Below, piece after piece: positions 51,701-58,342 of a DNA stretch of 64,000 nt; the stretch's first letter is position 1; the number at the start of each line of letters is the position of its first letter. The stretch spans positions 6,458 through 70,457 of the forward strand of contig JBKJPX010000072.1 of assembly GCA_046594215.1 (NCBI GenBank). The letters run 5' to 3'. The stretch comes from Panacagrimonas sp046594215. Lineage in GTDB: Bacteria; Pseudomonadota; Gammaproteobacteria; Nevskiales; Nevskiaceae. Made by a program: the position numbers and the translations under genes. The notes under the pieces were generated by a model. It did not search any database and had not been told where the DNA came from. It was given only the letters and a program-made list of their open reading frames with translations.

Positions 51701-51871
51701 GTCTTCCTGCGTACCGGTGAGCGGGACATCGGCCGGAATCTCGACGGATTCCTCCGACAGGCTTTCGAGCGTCTTCGGGCCCTTGTCCTTCTTCGCGGCG
51801 TACGCGCCCGGAATGGCCAGCAGCAACAGGCCGGCGAGGGCGAGCACGTAACGCGGCGCGCGGTCGATCAT
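48698..51871 (-). CDS. large exported TPR-repeat protein
   Basis: This is a 1057-residue protein with a signal peptide (YVLALAGLLLLAIPGAYA). Almost all the rest is helical repeat of TPR type, with recurrent patterns such as RYKDLLKRYPNDPRNDTVLY, EAYESAAYEFPPHAHSAEAG and a final ADADAAFAKAQAADAKYSRA. There is no catalytic motif. It should be a periplasmic scaffold. Similar long TPR proteins accompany ExbBD and AgmX genes. It overlaps genes on both sides (TGATG and ATGA). Confidence 0.82.
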   Translation of the reverse strand: MIDRAPRYVLALAGLLLLAIPGAYAAKKDKGPKTLESLSEESVEIPADVPLTGTQEDARDHYEQFLKTPNADPDRSAAALRRLGDLELEAGESQALDAGTSKLPASSYAPAIARYKDLLKRYPNDPRNDTVLYQLARAQDSGGDTAGALTSLDALVVRYPASANIDEVQFRRGELLFGAKRFADAERAYRAVLALPDRPTFAEPSRYKLGWSLFRQERFEESTAAFLALLDARFEGVAPEAVDNTISGMPIAVRELVDDSLRAMSLSFSSELGLRSLQQAMGARAKAGGGLAPYEHLVYLSLADQYLEQKRWSDAAGVFSGYVETHPLDSRSQGLQQRAIAALGQGNFAEQSITARAAYVARFGLDQPYWKAQKAPPDPTTIAFLRDSVWQVTQAHHARAQSKALPAGDQKREYALAADGYRQYRRYFPKDARIAESQFLLGEVLYDQSDYAQALEAYESAAYEFPPHAHSAEAGYAALLAYEKREAQLSGEAASTWHRRRLDAGLRFASAFPEHKEASAARLGSAEGLLVGGASSEAATAAAAVTTSASATPEQRRAAWRVIGHARVDAKDYAGAEKAYLEATRLDVAASRKDPELREHLAASIYRQGEQARDAGKVDEAATAFLRVGLTTPDSPTVATADYEAAQTYLNAGRSRDAVPILERFAAQHRDSPLAAAATARLALAYLDTQDEASAARAFEGIANDKATPRAEQQEALQQAARLYASRKDETGETRVLTQFIARFPEAFAPVMEARHRLLGFAVARHDATAVKQLAERQVADDAGAGTRRNDRSRWLGAQATLRLADPAREAFMATRLTAPLDKSLKRKKTQMETALAAYGRASEYGVAAALTESTFRLGELYQGLAQSLYQSERPKRLDAQAREEYDLIIQEQAYPFEEKAIALHEANAHRAHDGLYDAWVRSSYASLATLVPGRYARPPRGAQTPQTREALEALAAKSPDSALVQFQLGQALTAEGRFADADAAFAKAQAADAKYSRAFYDRAVLNELYLERPDEAVRNYEAYQALLAQPDPQVKSWIDALRKRPASASVSKGAGS

Positions 51872-53745
51872 CACGGCGGTGCCGCCTTGCCGCCCGCGGC
51901 GCGGTCGTAGACCTCGGCGAGCGCGAAGTGCGCTTCCGACGAGTACCCCGCGAGCCGGCCCTTGTAGAGCTCGAGCTCTGCGGCGGCGACTTCCTGCAGT
52001 TCCTTGCGCTGGCGCGAGAGCATTCCGTCGGTGCGTTCGAGCAGCGCGGCGACGCGCGGGCCCTGCTGATCAATGCGCTGCCCGAAGCCAGCCAGGCGCG
52101 CGGGCTCGCTGGCCTGCGCCGCGACCACGGACGCGCGCAGCTCCTGGGAGTTCGCAAGCGCCGTGTCCACGCGCGACAGCTCGCGGCGCGCCTCCCACAG
52201 TCGCTCCGCGTATTCGTGATTGAGGTTCCAGCGCAGCACACCCTGCAGCACGCGCGCGCGTTGGCGAAGCGCGTCGGTCTGCGGGCCGGGAGCAAGCTGG
52301 TCGATGCGCGTGGACACCTGCTGGAGCCGCGCCCACTGCGCGGTCTCCCGGGTGTTGGCCAGACCAATGGCATCGCGATCCTGCTCCACCCGGGCGAGGC
52401 GCGTGACCAGCGCCGCGCGCCGCTCGAGCGCGACGTCGATCGCGTTGCGCTGCATCGCCTCCTGCACCGCGGGCACGTGCTGCTCGTAGCGCAGCTTTCG
52501 CGTGGCGAGCATGTCCGTGAACGTGGACAGGTCGCGTGACCAGCGCTGCAGGTTGGCGCGAATGAAGCGCAGGTCGCGGTAGTTCTTCAGGCCTTCCTGG
52601 AAGCCGCTGGTCGACATCAGGCGCACGAGATAGCGCGTCTCGTTGGTGGCCGGCAGCTTGTCGATCTGCCAGTTGCCGCCCAGGCTGCTCGGGTTGTCGT
52701 CGCGGAACAGCTCGTCGAGCACCGCGCCACTGCGGATGCGCTTGATGCTGGCGTCGAGGTTGCTGCTCTCGCTGGAGAAGGAGGCGATGGCCTTCTTGTA
52801 GCGCTCGGCGGCCTGGCCGTAGGCCTTCAGGCCCATCATCGCGTACGGGATCGCGAGCATCGATTCCTGCACGGAGGGGTCGAGCAGGTCGCGCTTCTGC
52901 AGCACCATCCAGGGCACCAGCGCCTCGCGGTAATGCCCCATCGCGGATTCCGCCCAGCCCAGGCCCAGCAGCGCCTGGTTGGACCAGGGGCCTTCGAGGC
53001 GCACGCGGCGGAACGCGGTGCGCGCCGCTTCCGGGCGCTGCGACTGCACCGCGGCGAAACCGAGCGCGAGGTTGGCGCGATCGCGCACCGCGAGATCCTC
53101 TTCCCCGGTGGCCTCCATCGTGCCCGCCACCCCGAGCGCCGCGAGGCCCTCGTCCATGCGGTTGGCGCGCACGAGCGCCACGCCCTCGTTGAACTTGGCG
53201 TAGCCCGCCCAGTCCGGGCCGCCCTGCCAGTCGGCGAGCTGCGCGGCGGCCTCGGAATAACGCTGCTGGCCCATCAGCACCTGCGCGGCGAGCAGGCGGC
53301 GTTCGTCCTCGAGGCGGCCCGGGAGCTGCCCGCTGATGCGCGTGATCGAGTCCTGCGCCTGGTCCACGGAGCCGCGGTCGAAAGAGACGCGCGACAGGAA
53401 GAACCACGCGCGGTCGCGGATCTCGGGCTTGGCGCCGCTGTCGAGCAGGCTCTGGAAGATCTGCGCGGCCTGCTTGTGCTGGCCGTAGCTGAGCAGCATG
53501 CCGCCGAGCAGCAGTTCGCCGTCGGCGGCGTGCGGTTCGGCGCGGCCCATTTGGCGCGCCGCCGTGAATCCGACGATCGCGTTGAAGAAATCGTCCTGGT
53601 AGAAATGGAACAGCACGTCGCCGTAGTGCAGGTCCTTCACGGTCCGCCCTTCGCGCAGCACGCCCGGCTTGGCCTTCTCGGCGGCCGCTTGCGCGCCGCC
53701 GCCTGCCAGCAGCAACGTGACCGCCAGGACGAGCACGCGTCGCAC
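51871..53745 (-). CDS. exported helical repeat protein
   Basis: This is a 624-residue protein with a signal peptide (VLVLAVTLLLAGGGAQAAAE). The first part shows TPR-like repeats, for example FHFYQDDFFNAIVGFTAARQ and PAVSLVDD-like linkers are absent; the rest is Arg/Gln-rich and probably coiled (about residues 400-600, with VSTRIDQLAPGPQTDALRQR). It uses a GTG start one base after the previous stop and overlaps the larger repeat protein. Likely a periplasmic scaffold; no known family recognised with certainty. Confidence 0.75.
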   Translation of the reverse strand: MRRVLVLAVTLLLAGGGAQAAAEKAKPGVLREGRTVKDLHYGDVLFHFYQDDFFNAIVGFTAARQMGRAEPHAADGELLLGGMLLSYGQHKQAAQIFQSLLDSGAKPEIRDRAWFFLSRVSFDRGSVDQAQDSITRISGQLPGRLEDERRLLAAQVLMGQQRYSEAAAQLADWQGGPDWAGYAKFNEGVALVRANRMDEGLAALGVAGTMEATGEEDLAVRDRANLALGFAAVQSQRPEAARTAFRRVRLEGPWSNQALLGLGWAESAMGHYREALVPWMVLQKRDLLDPSVQESMLAIPYAMMGLKAYGQAAERYKKAIASFSSESSNLDASIKRIRSGAVLDELFRDDNPSSLGGNWQIDKLPATNETRYLVRLMSTSGFQEGLKNYRDLRFIRANLQRWSRDLSTFTDMLATRKLRYEQHVPAVQEAMQRNAIDVALERRAALVTRLARVEQDRDAIGLANTRETAQWARLQQVSTRIDQLAPGPQTDALRQRARVLQGVLRWNLNHEYAERLWEARRELSRVDTALANSQELRASVVAAQASEPARLAGFGQRIDQQGPRVAALLERTDGMLSRQRKELQEVAAAELELYKGRLAGYSSEAHFALAEVYDRAAGGKAAPP

Positions 53746-53746
53746 G

Positions 53747-54268
53747 CTACTCCCAGGTCCGCGTGACGAATTCGGGCTGCTGCTTGCGCTGCAGGTCGGC
53801 GATCCTGAGCTCGACGAATTCGGCGCCGATGCTCTTGTCGATCTCCATCGTCGTGCCGCGGCGGTAGTCGCGATCGTGCGGGCCCTTGCCGTTGAACACC
53901 GCGACCAGTTCGTGCTTGCCGACCTTGAGGTTTCCCACGTACAGGCGCTGCACGCCGCCCTTGAGCAGGGCCTCGGCCTCGCGTTCGGTGTAAAGGTAGT
54001 TGGCCAATTCCACGCCGTCGATCGACAGCTTCACGGAGTCGAGCGCGAAGAACAGGCCCACGTCCATGGAGACGAACACCGCGACCTGCGTGTTGGCGGG
54101 GAAGAGCAGGTCTTCCTGCAGCACGAACAGGTCACGGTTGATGTCGAGCACGTCCTTCTTGAGGGTCTGCAGATCCTGATCGAGACCCGCGGAGGGCGCG
54201 TCTGCGCCAGGTGCGGCGGCGCTGCAGCAGAGCAGCGCGGCGGCGAGCAGGGACTTCAGGACATTCAC
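53747..54268 (-). CDS. exported protein of unknown function
   Basis: This is a 173-residue protein with a signal peptide (LKSLLAAALLCCSAAAPGAD). An early helix (LDQDLQTLKKDVLDINRDLF) may form a coiled coil. The rest looks like a beta-sandwich: QVAVFVSMDVGLFFALDSVK, VKLSIDGVELANYLYT, VGNLKVGKHELVAVFNGKGP. Such folds bind partners or sugars. It starts with GTG two bases after the DUF3570 stop. The only Cys are in the signal region. Confidence 0.7.
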   Translation of the reverse strand: MNVLKSLLAAALLCCSAAAPGADAPSAGLDQDLQTLKKDVLDINRDLFVLQEDLLFPANTQVAVFVSMDVGLFFALDSVKLSIDGVELANYLYTEREAEALLKGGVQRLYVGNLKVGKHELVAVFNGKGPHDRDYRRGTTMEIDKSIGAEFVELRIADLQRKQQPEFVTRTWE

Positions 54269-54270
54269 GT

Positions 54271-55467
54271 TCAGTACCGGATGGTGAGGAAGGCCTGCGC
54301 GATGACAGCGGTGAATTTGTACTTGTCGCCGTCGCGTACGTCGGTGAAGTTGCTGTACTGCAGGTGCATCAGGTAGGCCGCGCCGCTCACGTCGATGCCC
54401 TGGATGGCGTGGCTGCTGTCCCAGCGATAGAGCGGGACGGTGAGCTTGGCCCCCAAGGTGTGGCCCGTGAAGCTCGCCAGTTCCTTGTCACGCGCCATGA
54501 AGTCGAGCGGCTGCGAGAAGTTGTCGCTGTAGAAGGAGGCCGCGCCCTGCACGTAGAAGCGGTACGAGTAGTCGAGCAGCCAGGCCCGCGGCAACCGGTA
54601 GGTGATGCCGGCGCCGATGTTGAAGGCATCGACCTTCCAGGTGTCGTGGTAGAGGCGCGCTTCGAGTCGTGTCGACCAGTCCTCCGACCACGACTTCACC
54701 AGACGCGTGGACAGCGCGTGCCCGGTGCGTGTGCCTGGGTAGATTTCGGGCACCGCGCCGCCCTGCACGCGCGCCGAGCGGTAGGGGTTCTGCAGGTAGC
54801 CGTCGTCGGCGGTGAGCTCGTAGGAGAAGTTGCCGAGGAAGGTGGGGTTGATGACCTGCGTCACCGACAGGCTGTACACGTCGCGGTTGGCTTTCGCGGA
54901 GAACGGCGTGTGCACGCGGCCCACGTCGTCGCGGCCGCTCGAGTAGCCGAGCGCGACGGTCGTGCGGTTGTCGAACAGGTCCTGCGACACGCCGACGCGC
55001 CAGGTTTCGGCGTCGTAGTCATTCTCGTGGCTGTCGGTGTAGGAGACGCTCAGCGAGGTGTCGCGATGCAGCAGTTCGGCGCCCGCGGTGTACTCGGTGC
55101 GCTCTTCGGTGTATTTGCTGGCGTTGGTGACGACGTCGATCGAGGCGCCGCTGATGCGGTCCACGTAATACCCACCGGTGACGGAGACGCGCTCGCCGAA
55201 ATTCTTGCGCACGAGCAGCGCCGGGCCCTGAACGGTCTGGCCGCCGCCGTCGTACAGGTGATAGAGCGTGTCGGCGCGCTCCTCGGGCAGCACGGCCGCC
55301 GCGGCGCGCTGGCCGCCGAACAGGGCCAGCACGGCGGGAATGCCGATCGCGAGCCGGTCGCGGACCGCGCGCCAGAAGCCGGGCAGGCTCCGAGCCTGCG
55401 AAAAAGTCGAACGCCGCATTGACGTCCGCAGCAGGCGGGCGAATTGTTCGCAGACTCTCAGTTGCAT
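54271..55467 (-). CDS. DUF3570 outer-membrane barrel protein with SGAS motif
   Basis: This is a 398-residue protein with a long N-terminal signal region (cleavage near QRAAAA) and a strand-rich body ending AQAFLTIRY, as in an outer-membrane barrel. Near residue 103 it has DRISGASIDVVT, resembling the D-x-x-S/T-G-A-S/T site to which ApbE attaches FMN; the acceptor would be a Ser. ApbE is encoded first in this operon. The ATG at 55467 overlaps the DUF4266 stop by ten bases and has GGAGG nine bases upstream; a start at 55419 is possible. The DUF4266-DUF3570 pairing is typical. Flavinylation is inference. Confidence 0.85.
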   Translation of the reverse strand: MQLRVCEQFARLLRTSMRRSTFSQARSLPGFWRAVRDRLAIGIPAVLALFGGQRAAAAVLPEERADTLYHLYDGGGQTVQGPALLVRKNFGERVSVTGGYYVDRISGASIDVVTNASKYTEERTEYTAGAELLHRDTSLSVSYTDSHENDYDAETWRVGVSQDLFDNRTTVALGYSSGRDDVGRVHTPFSAKANRDVYSLSVTQVINPTFLGNFSYELTADDGYLQNPYRSARVQGGAVPEIYPGTRTGHALSTRLVKSWSEDWSTRLEARLYHDTWKVDAFNIGAGITYRLPRAWLLDYSYRFYVQGAASFYSDNFSQPLDFMARDKELASFTGHTLGAKLTVPLYRWDSSHAIQGIDVSGAAYLMHLQYSNFTDVRDGDKYKFTAVIAQAFLTIRY

Positions 55468-55685
55468 CCGCAACCGCCTCCGCCGGTGCCCGCGCCGCCG
55501 CGCGCGCCTTCGCGTACTTCCTGCACGTGCTGAAGATGGTTGTCGGAAATCGGATCGCGCGACAGCGACATCAGCGGGCTCGCCAGGCGCTCGCGCTCGT
55601 AGGGCATCACGGGCTTGTAGCCGAAGTCTGCGCAGCCCGGGAGCAGGGCCGTGAGCAGCAGCGAGCAGGCGATCGTTTTCTTCAT
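55458..55685 (-). CDS. DUF4266 lipoprotein with Gly-Cys tail
   Basis: This is a 75-residue lipoprotein with signal TIACSLLLTALLPGC and lipidation at the Cys. The mature part includes PVMPYERERLASPLMS, then DNHLQHVQEVREGARG and a Gly-rich tail ending GGGGCGCN. This tail is characteristic of DUF4266. The two Cys separated by one Gly could bind metal or join a partner covalently. It lies between the TlpA-like gene (14 bases) and DUF3570 (overlap). Confidence 0.88.
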   Translation of the reverse strand: MKKTIACSLLLTALLPGCADFGYKPVMPYERERLASPLMSLSRDPISDNHLQHVQEVREGARGGAGTGGGGCGCN

Positions 55686-55699
55686 GGCGAGGCTCGCGG

Positions 55700-56206
55700 C
55701 TAGTCCTTCAGGAGCTGGCGGATCTGGTCGAGATAATCGGCCTCGACACCGTGCTGGTAGCCCTTGTGCAGGTAGCGCACGGTACCGTCGCGCGCGATCA
55801 GCACCGTCATCGGCATGGAGCCGATGTCGTACAGCCGGCTCACGGACTTGTCGTCGTCGAACAGCACCGGAAAGGTCACGCCCAGGCTCTTCGCCATGTC
55901 GCCGGCGCGGCTGCCGGCCTCGTCCACGTTCACGCCCAGCACCTGAAAGCCGACCGGACGGTACTGCTGATAGATGCGATCGAGCAGCGGCATCTCCTCG
56001 CGGCAGGGCCCGCACCAGGTCGCCCAGAAGTTGATCATCACGACCTCGCCGCGCATCTCGGACAGGCGACGGTTCTTGCCGTCCAGGCTGCGCAGCGCGA
56101 AGTCCGGCGCGGGCTTGCCCTTCAGATCGGCGCTCGCCGGCACCGGCGGGGCGCAGACCAGCAGCAGGCCGAAGAGCAGCGTAAGGACAAGGCGCAGGCG
56201 ATGCAT
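55700..56206 (-). CDS. TlpA-like periplasmic thioredoxin
   Basis: This is a 168-residue protein with a signal peptide (LVLTLLFGLLLVCAPPVPAS). It has the thioredoxin-fold active site WATWCGPCREEMPLLDRI, the leading FALRSLDGKNRRLSEMRGEV of the TlpA/ResA class, and cis-Pro in GSMPMTVLIARDG. It should reduce periplasmic disulfides, for example the Cys of heme sites before attachment or those in the neighbouring lipoproteins. The position within the heme- and Cys-bearing operon supports this. Confidence 0.92.
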   Translation of the reverse strand: MHRLRLVLTLLFGLLLVCAPPVPASADLKGKPAPDFALRSLDGKNRRLSEMRGEVVMINFWATWCGPCREEMPLLDRIYQQYRPVGFQVLGVNVDEAGSRAGDMAKSLGVTFPVLFDDDKSVSRLYDIGSMPMTVLIARDGTVRYLHKGYQHGVEADYLDQIRQLLKD

Positions 56207-56225
56207 CGAAGGGTTGTCCGTTAAA

Positions 56226-56936
56226 TCAGAAGAACGCGGCCACGCCGAACGTGGCCTCGAAGTTGTGGGTGAGCTTGTCCTTGCCGAGCAGGTCGGATTC
56301 CCAGATGCGGTCCCGCATCTCCAGGCGAAGGCTCAGCCAGTCCGTCGGCAGCAGCTTCACGCCCATGCCGGCGTTGTAGGTGAGGTAATGCTCGTGATTG
56401 AAGCTGGTGTCGCCAGCACCGCCGAGCAGGTACATCGTGGCGGACACGGCGCGGCTGCTGCCCACGAACAACTCACCGGGCAGCAGGTTGTAGCCGATGC
56501 TGATGCCATAGGTGTCCAGCGGCACCGTCTTGTGGGGGAAGAAGGGCTGGCCGATGGTGCGGCGGATCTGGTCGGAGACTTCCGATCGGCCGTACTCGCC
56601 CTCCACGAAGAAATCCTCGGACAGGTGATAGGCCGCGCGGATGCCGGCGATCGGGTGCGACTCCAGGTCCTCGACGCTGATCACGCCGGCAAACGCGCCG
56701 ACCTCGTAGTTCTCGGTGTCGATGCGCGGCACGATGACTTCGCGGCGCGCCACGTCCGGATCGATGACAGGGTCGAGCGTGCCCTCGCTGCTGATGACGG
56801 GCTCTTCCTTCTTCGGCTCTTCCGGCGGCGGTTCTTCCTTGGGCGTCCACAGCCGGCTCCACAGCGCGCAGCCGCTCGTGGAGAGGGTGAGCAGCAGGAT
56901 CGCGGCGAACTGCGGGAGCGCTGAGCGTGCGTTCAA
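56226..56936 (-). CDS. outer-membrane beta-barrel lipoprotein
   Basis: This protein of about 236 residues has a lipobox (FAAILLLTLSTSGCALW), then a Pro/Glu/Lys segment (PPPEEPKKEEP) and a strand-rich domain with amphipathic repeats (NYEVGAFAGVISVEDLE, GISIGYNLLPGELFVGSS, HNFEATFGVAAFF). The final Phe is typical of barrels recognised by BAM. TTG at 56936 has AGGA six bases ahead and avoids overlap with the previous gene; ATG at 56981 is the alternative. It appears related in its barrel part to the next gene upstream. Confidence 0.75.
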   Translation of the reverse strand: MNARSALPQFAAILLLTLSTSGCALWSRLWTPKEEPPPEEPKKEEPVISSEGTLDPVIDPDVARREVIVPRIDTENYEVGAFAGVISVEDLESHPIAGIRAAYHLSEDFFVEGEYGRSEVSDQIRRTIGQPFFPHKTVPLDTYGISIGYNLLPGELFVGSSRAVSATMYLLGGAGDTSFNHEHYLTYNAGMGVKLLPTDWLSLRLEMRDRIWESDLLGKDKLTHNFEATFGVAAFF

Positions 56937-56958
56937 GGAGAATCCTGGGGCGTCATCA

Positions 56959-57819
56959 TCAGAAGAAGAACGAGAAGCCAAGCTGCACCTCGTCGAAGCG
57001 ATCGTTCTGCTGCTCGCTGGTGAGAGCGAGGTAGCGGGTGTAGTCGGCGCGCAGCAGGAAGTTGCGCGTCAGGTACATGCGCAAGCCGGCGCGGGCGCCG
57101 ATCATGGTCGAGGAATGCGTGTCGATCTGGCCGACCAGTGACGCGCGGTTGCGGTTGCGGAACAGTCCGCCGCCCAGGCCCAGGTAGGGCACGAAGCGCA
57201 CGCCCAGCGGGTGTTCGATCAGCAGGCTGGCGAGCAGCAGCTGCGATCCCGAGTACGCGCCGGAGATCTGCGACAGGCCGAGTTCGCCGACCAGGCCTTC
57301 GATGAAGTGGTAGCCCGCGCGAAAGCTCACGATCGGGTCGCCGTCGAAGTAGCCGGCCGAAAAACCCACGTCGAGCGTCTGGGTCTCGAAGTCCGCGAGC
57401 ACCGCGTCGCGCAGCGATTCGGACACGCCCTCGGCCATCATCGTCGCGCGCATCTGGTCGATGCCGACCCAGCCTTCCTTCCCGCGTGCGGTGCGCACCT
57501 TGAACCACGCTGTGCGACGCTTGATGACGGTGACGGTCTCGCCGCGTTCGGCCACGTAGTAGATCGGGTACCCGCGACCCGGGCCGGTTCGCAGCTCCAT
57601 CAAGGCTTCGGCGACGGTCACCTGCACGTGCGGCTTGGCGTCGTTGTGCTCGACCCCCGGTTCCGTCACGGGCTGCGCCCGCGTGGTCCCGGGCTCCGGC
57701 GCTATCGGCGTCACGGCATCGTCGGCGTGGGCACGAGGCTGGAACAGCAACAGCAGCACGCCGAGCAGCACGCCGACCGCCGCGCTGCGTGTTCCGGCTT
57801 CTGCCCGCTCAATACCCAC
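56959..57819 (-). CDS. SH3b domain plus outer-membrane beta-barrel protein
   Basis: This protein of about 286 residues has a signal (AAVGVLLGVLLLLFQPRAHA), then a bacterial SH3 domain (about 60-120: LMELRTGPGRGYPIYYVAER, then VKVRTARGKEGWVG-like sequence). A barrel domain ends VQLGFSFFF. SH3b modules often bind the cell wall, so it may link the outer membrane to peptidoglycan. The GTG at 57819 overlaps the upstream stop region; an ATG at 57870 would overlap the cytochrome gene by 60 bases. The barrel resembles that of the next gene. Confidence 0.75.
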   Translation of the reverse strand: MGIERAEAGTRSAAVGVLLGVLLLLFQPRAHADDAVTPIAPEPGTTRAQPVTEPGVEHNDAKPHVQVTVAEALMELRTGPGRGYPIYYVAERGETVTVIKRRTAWFKVRTARGKEGWVGIDQMRATMMAEGVSESLRDAVLADFETQTLDVGFSAGYFDGDPIVSFRAGYHFIEGLVGELGLSQISGAYSGSQLLLASLLIEHPLGVRFVPYLGLGGGLFRNRNRASLVGQIDTHSSTMIGARAGLRMYLTRNFLLRADYTRYLALTSEQQNDRFDEVQLGFSFFF

Positions 57820-58342
57820 AGGTCGACGTATCCACCGGGACGCAGCTGCCGCAGACGGCGGCGTTCGCATCGTCCACGCGCGTGGAGATCCAGTTCTGGA
57901 TCACCGCGTGGCACGCATCCGAAGTGCCGGGGAAGATGTCGCCGCCGGCGTGTCCGCCGATTGCGGCGGAGCGACCGGCCGTGGGTTTCTGCAGCAGCCG
58001 GCTGCCGGGCGGGTCGTCGAGATTGGCGAAGGAACGCGCGGAGAAGTAGTTGGCCATCATCTCGGGCGAACCGGTGGGAGCACCCGGGTTGATCTTGAAC
58101 GCGCCGCCAGATCCCGAGGCCTGCGAGTGGCAGCCGCCGGCCGAGCACGTCGCGACGCCGGTGCGGCCGTTGATCGCCGCGTCGAAGATCGGGTTGACGC
58201 AGACCTCGTAGTCGACGACGCACAGGGTGGAGCCGCTGGCCTCGACCGGCTGCGGGTTCACCGTGTTGCCGCAGCCGGCCGCGAGCAGCGCGAAGCTACC
58301 GAACATCGTCGCCGCCAGGAGTCGCGCCATGGCGGCTAGCAT
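57809..58342 (-). CDS. lipoprotein with CX4CH heme-like motif
   Basis: This is a 177-residue lipoprotein (ATMFGSFALLAAGCGN). The mature part contains VATCSAGGCHSQ, a C-x4-C-H motif rather than the common CxxCH. The downstream pattern (GGAFKINPG, SAAIGGHAGGDIF, CHAVIQNWI) resembles cytochrome-like domains of large planctomycete-type proteins. The tail has four Cys (VCGSCVPVDTSTCGY includes three). Heme binding is inference. The ATG overlaps the stop of the tri-heme gene (TGATG). Confidence 0.72.
   Translation of the reverse strand: MLAAMARLLAATMFGSFALLAAGCGNTVNPQPVEASGSTLCVVDYEVCVNPIFDAAINGRTGVATCSAGGCHSQASGSGGAFKINPGAPTGSPEMMANYFSARSFANLDDPPGSRLLQKPTAGRSAAIGGHAGGDIFPGTSDACHAVIQNWISTRVDDANAAVCGSCVPVDTSTCGY

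Noticed and set aside
49133..51910. Plus-strand frame of 925 codons opposite the large TPR gene
   Set aside because: It is a mirror of a high-GC coding sequence with no recognisable domain; the minus-strand repeat protein has a signal peptide and coupled neighbours.
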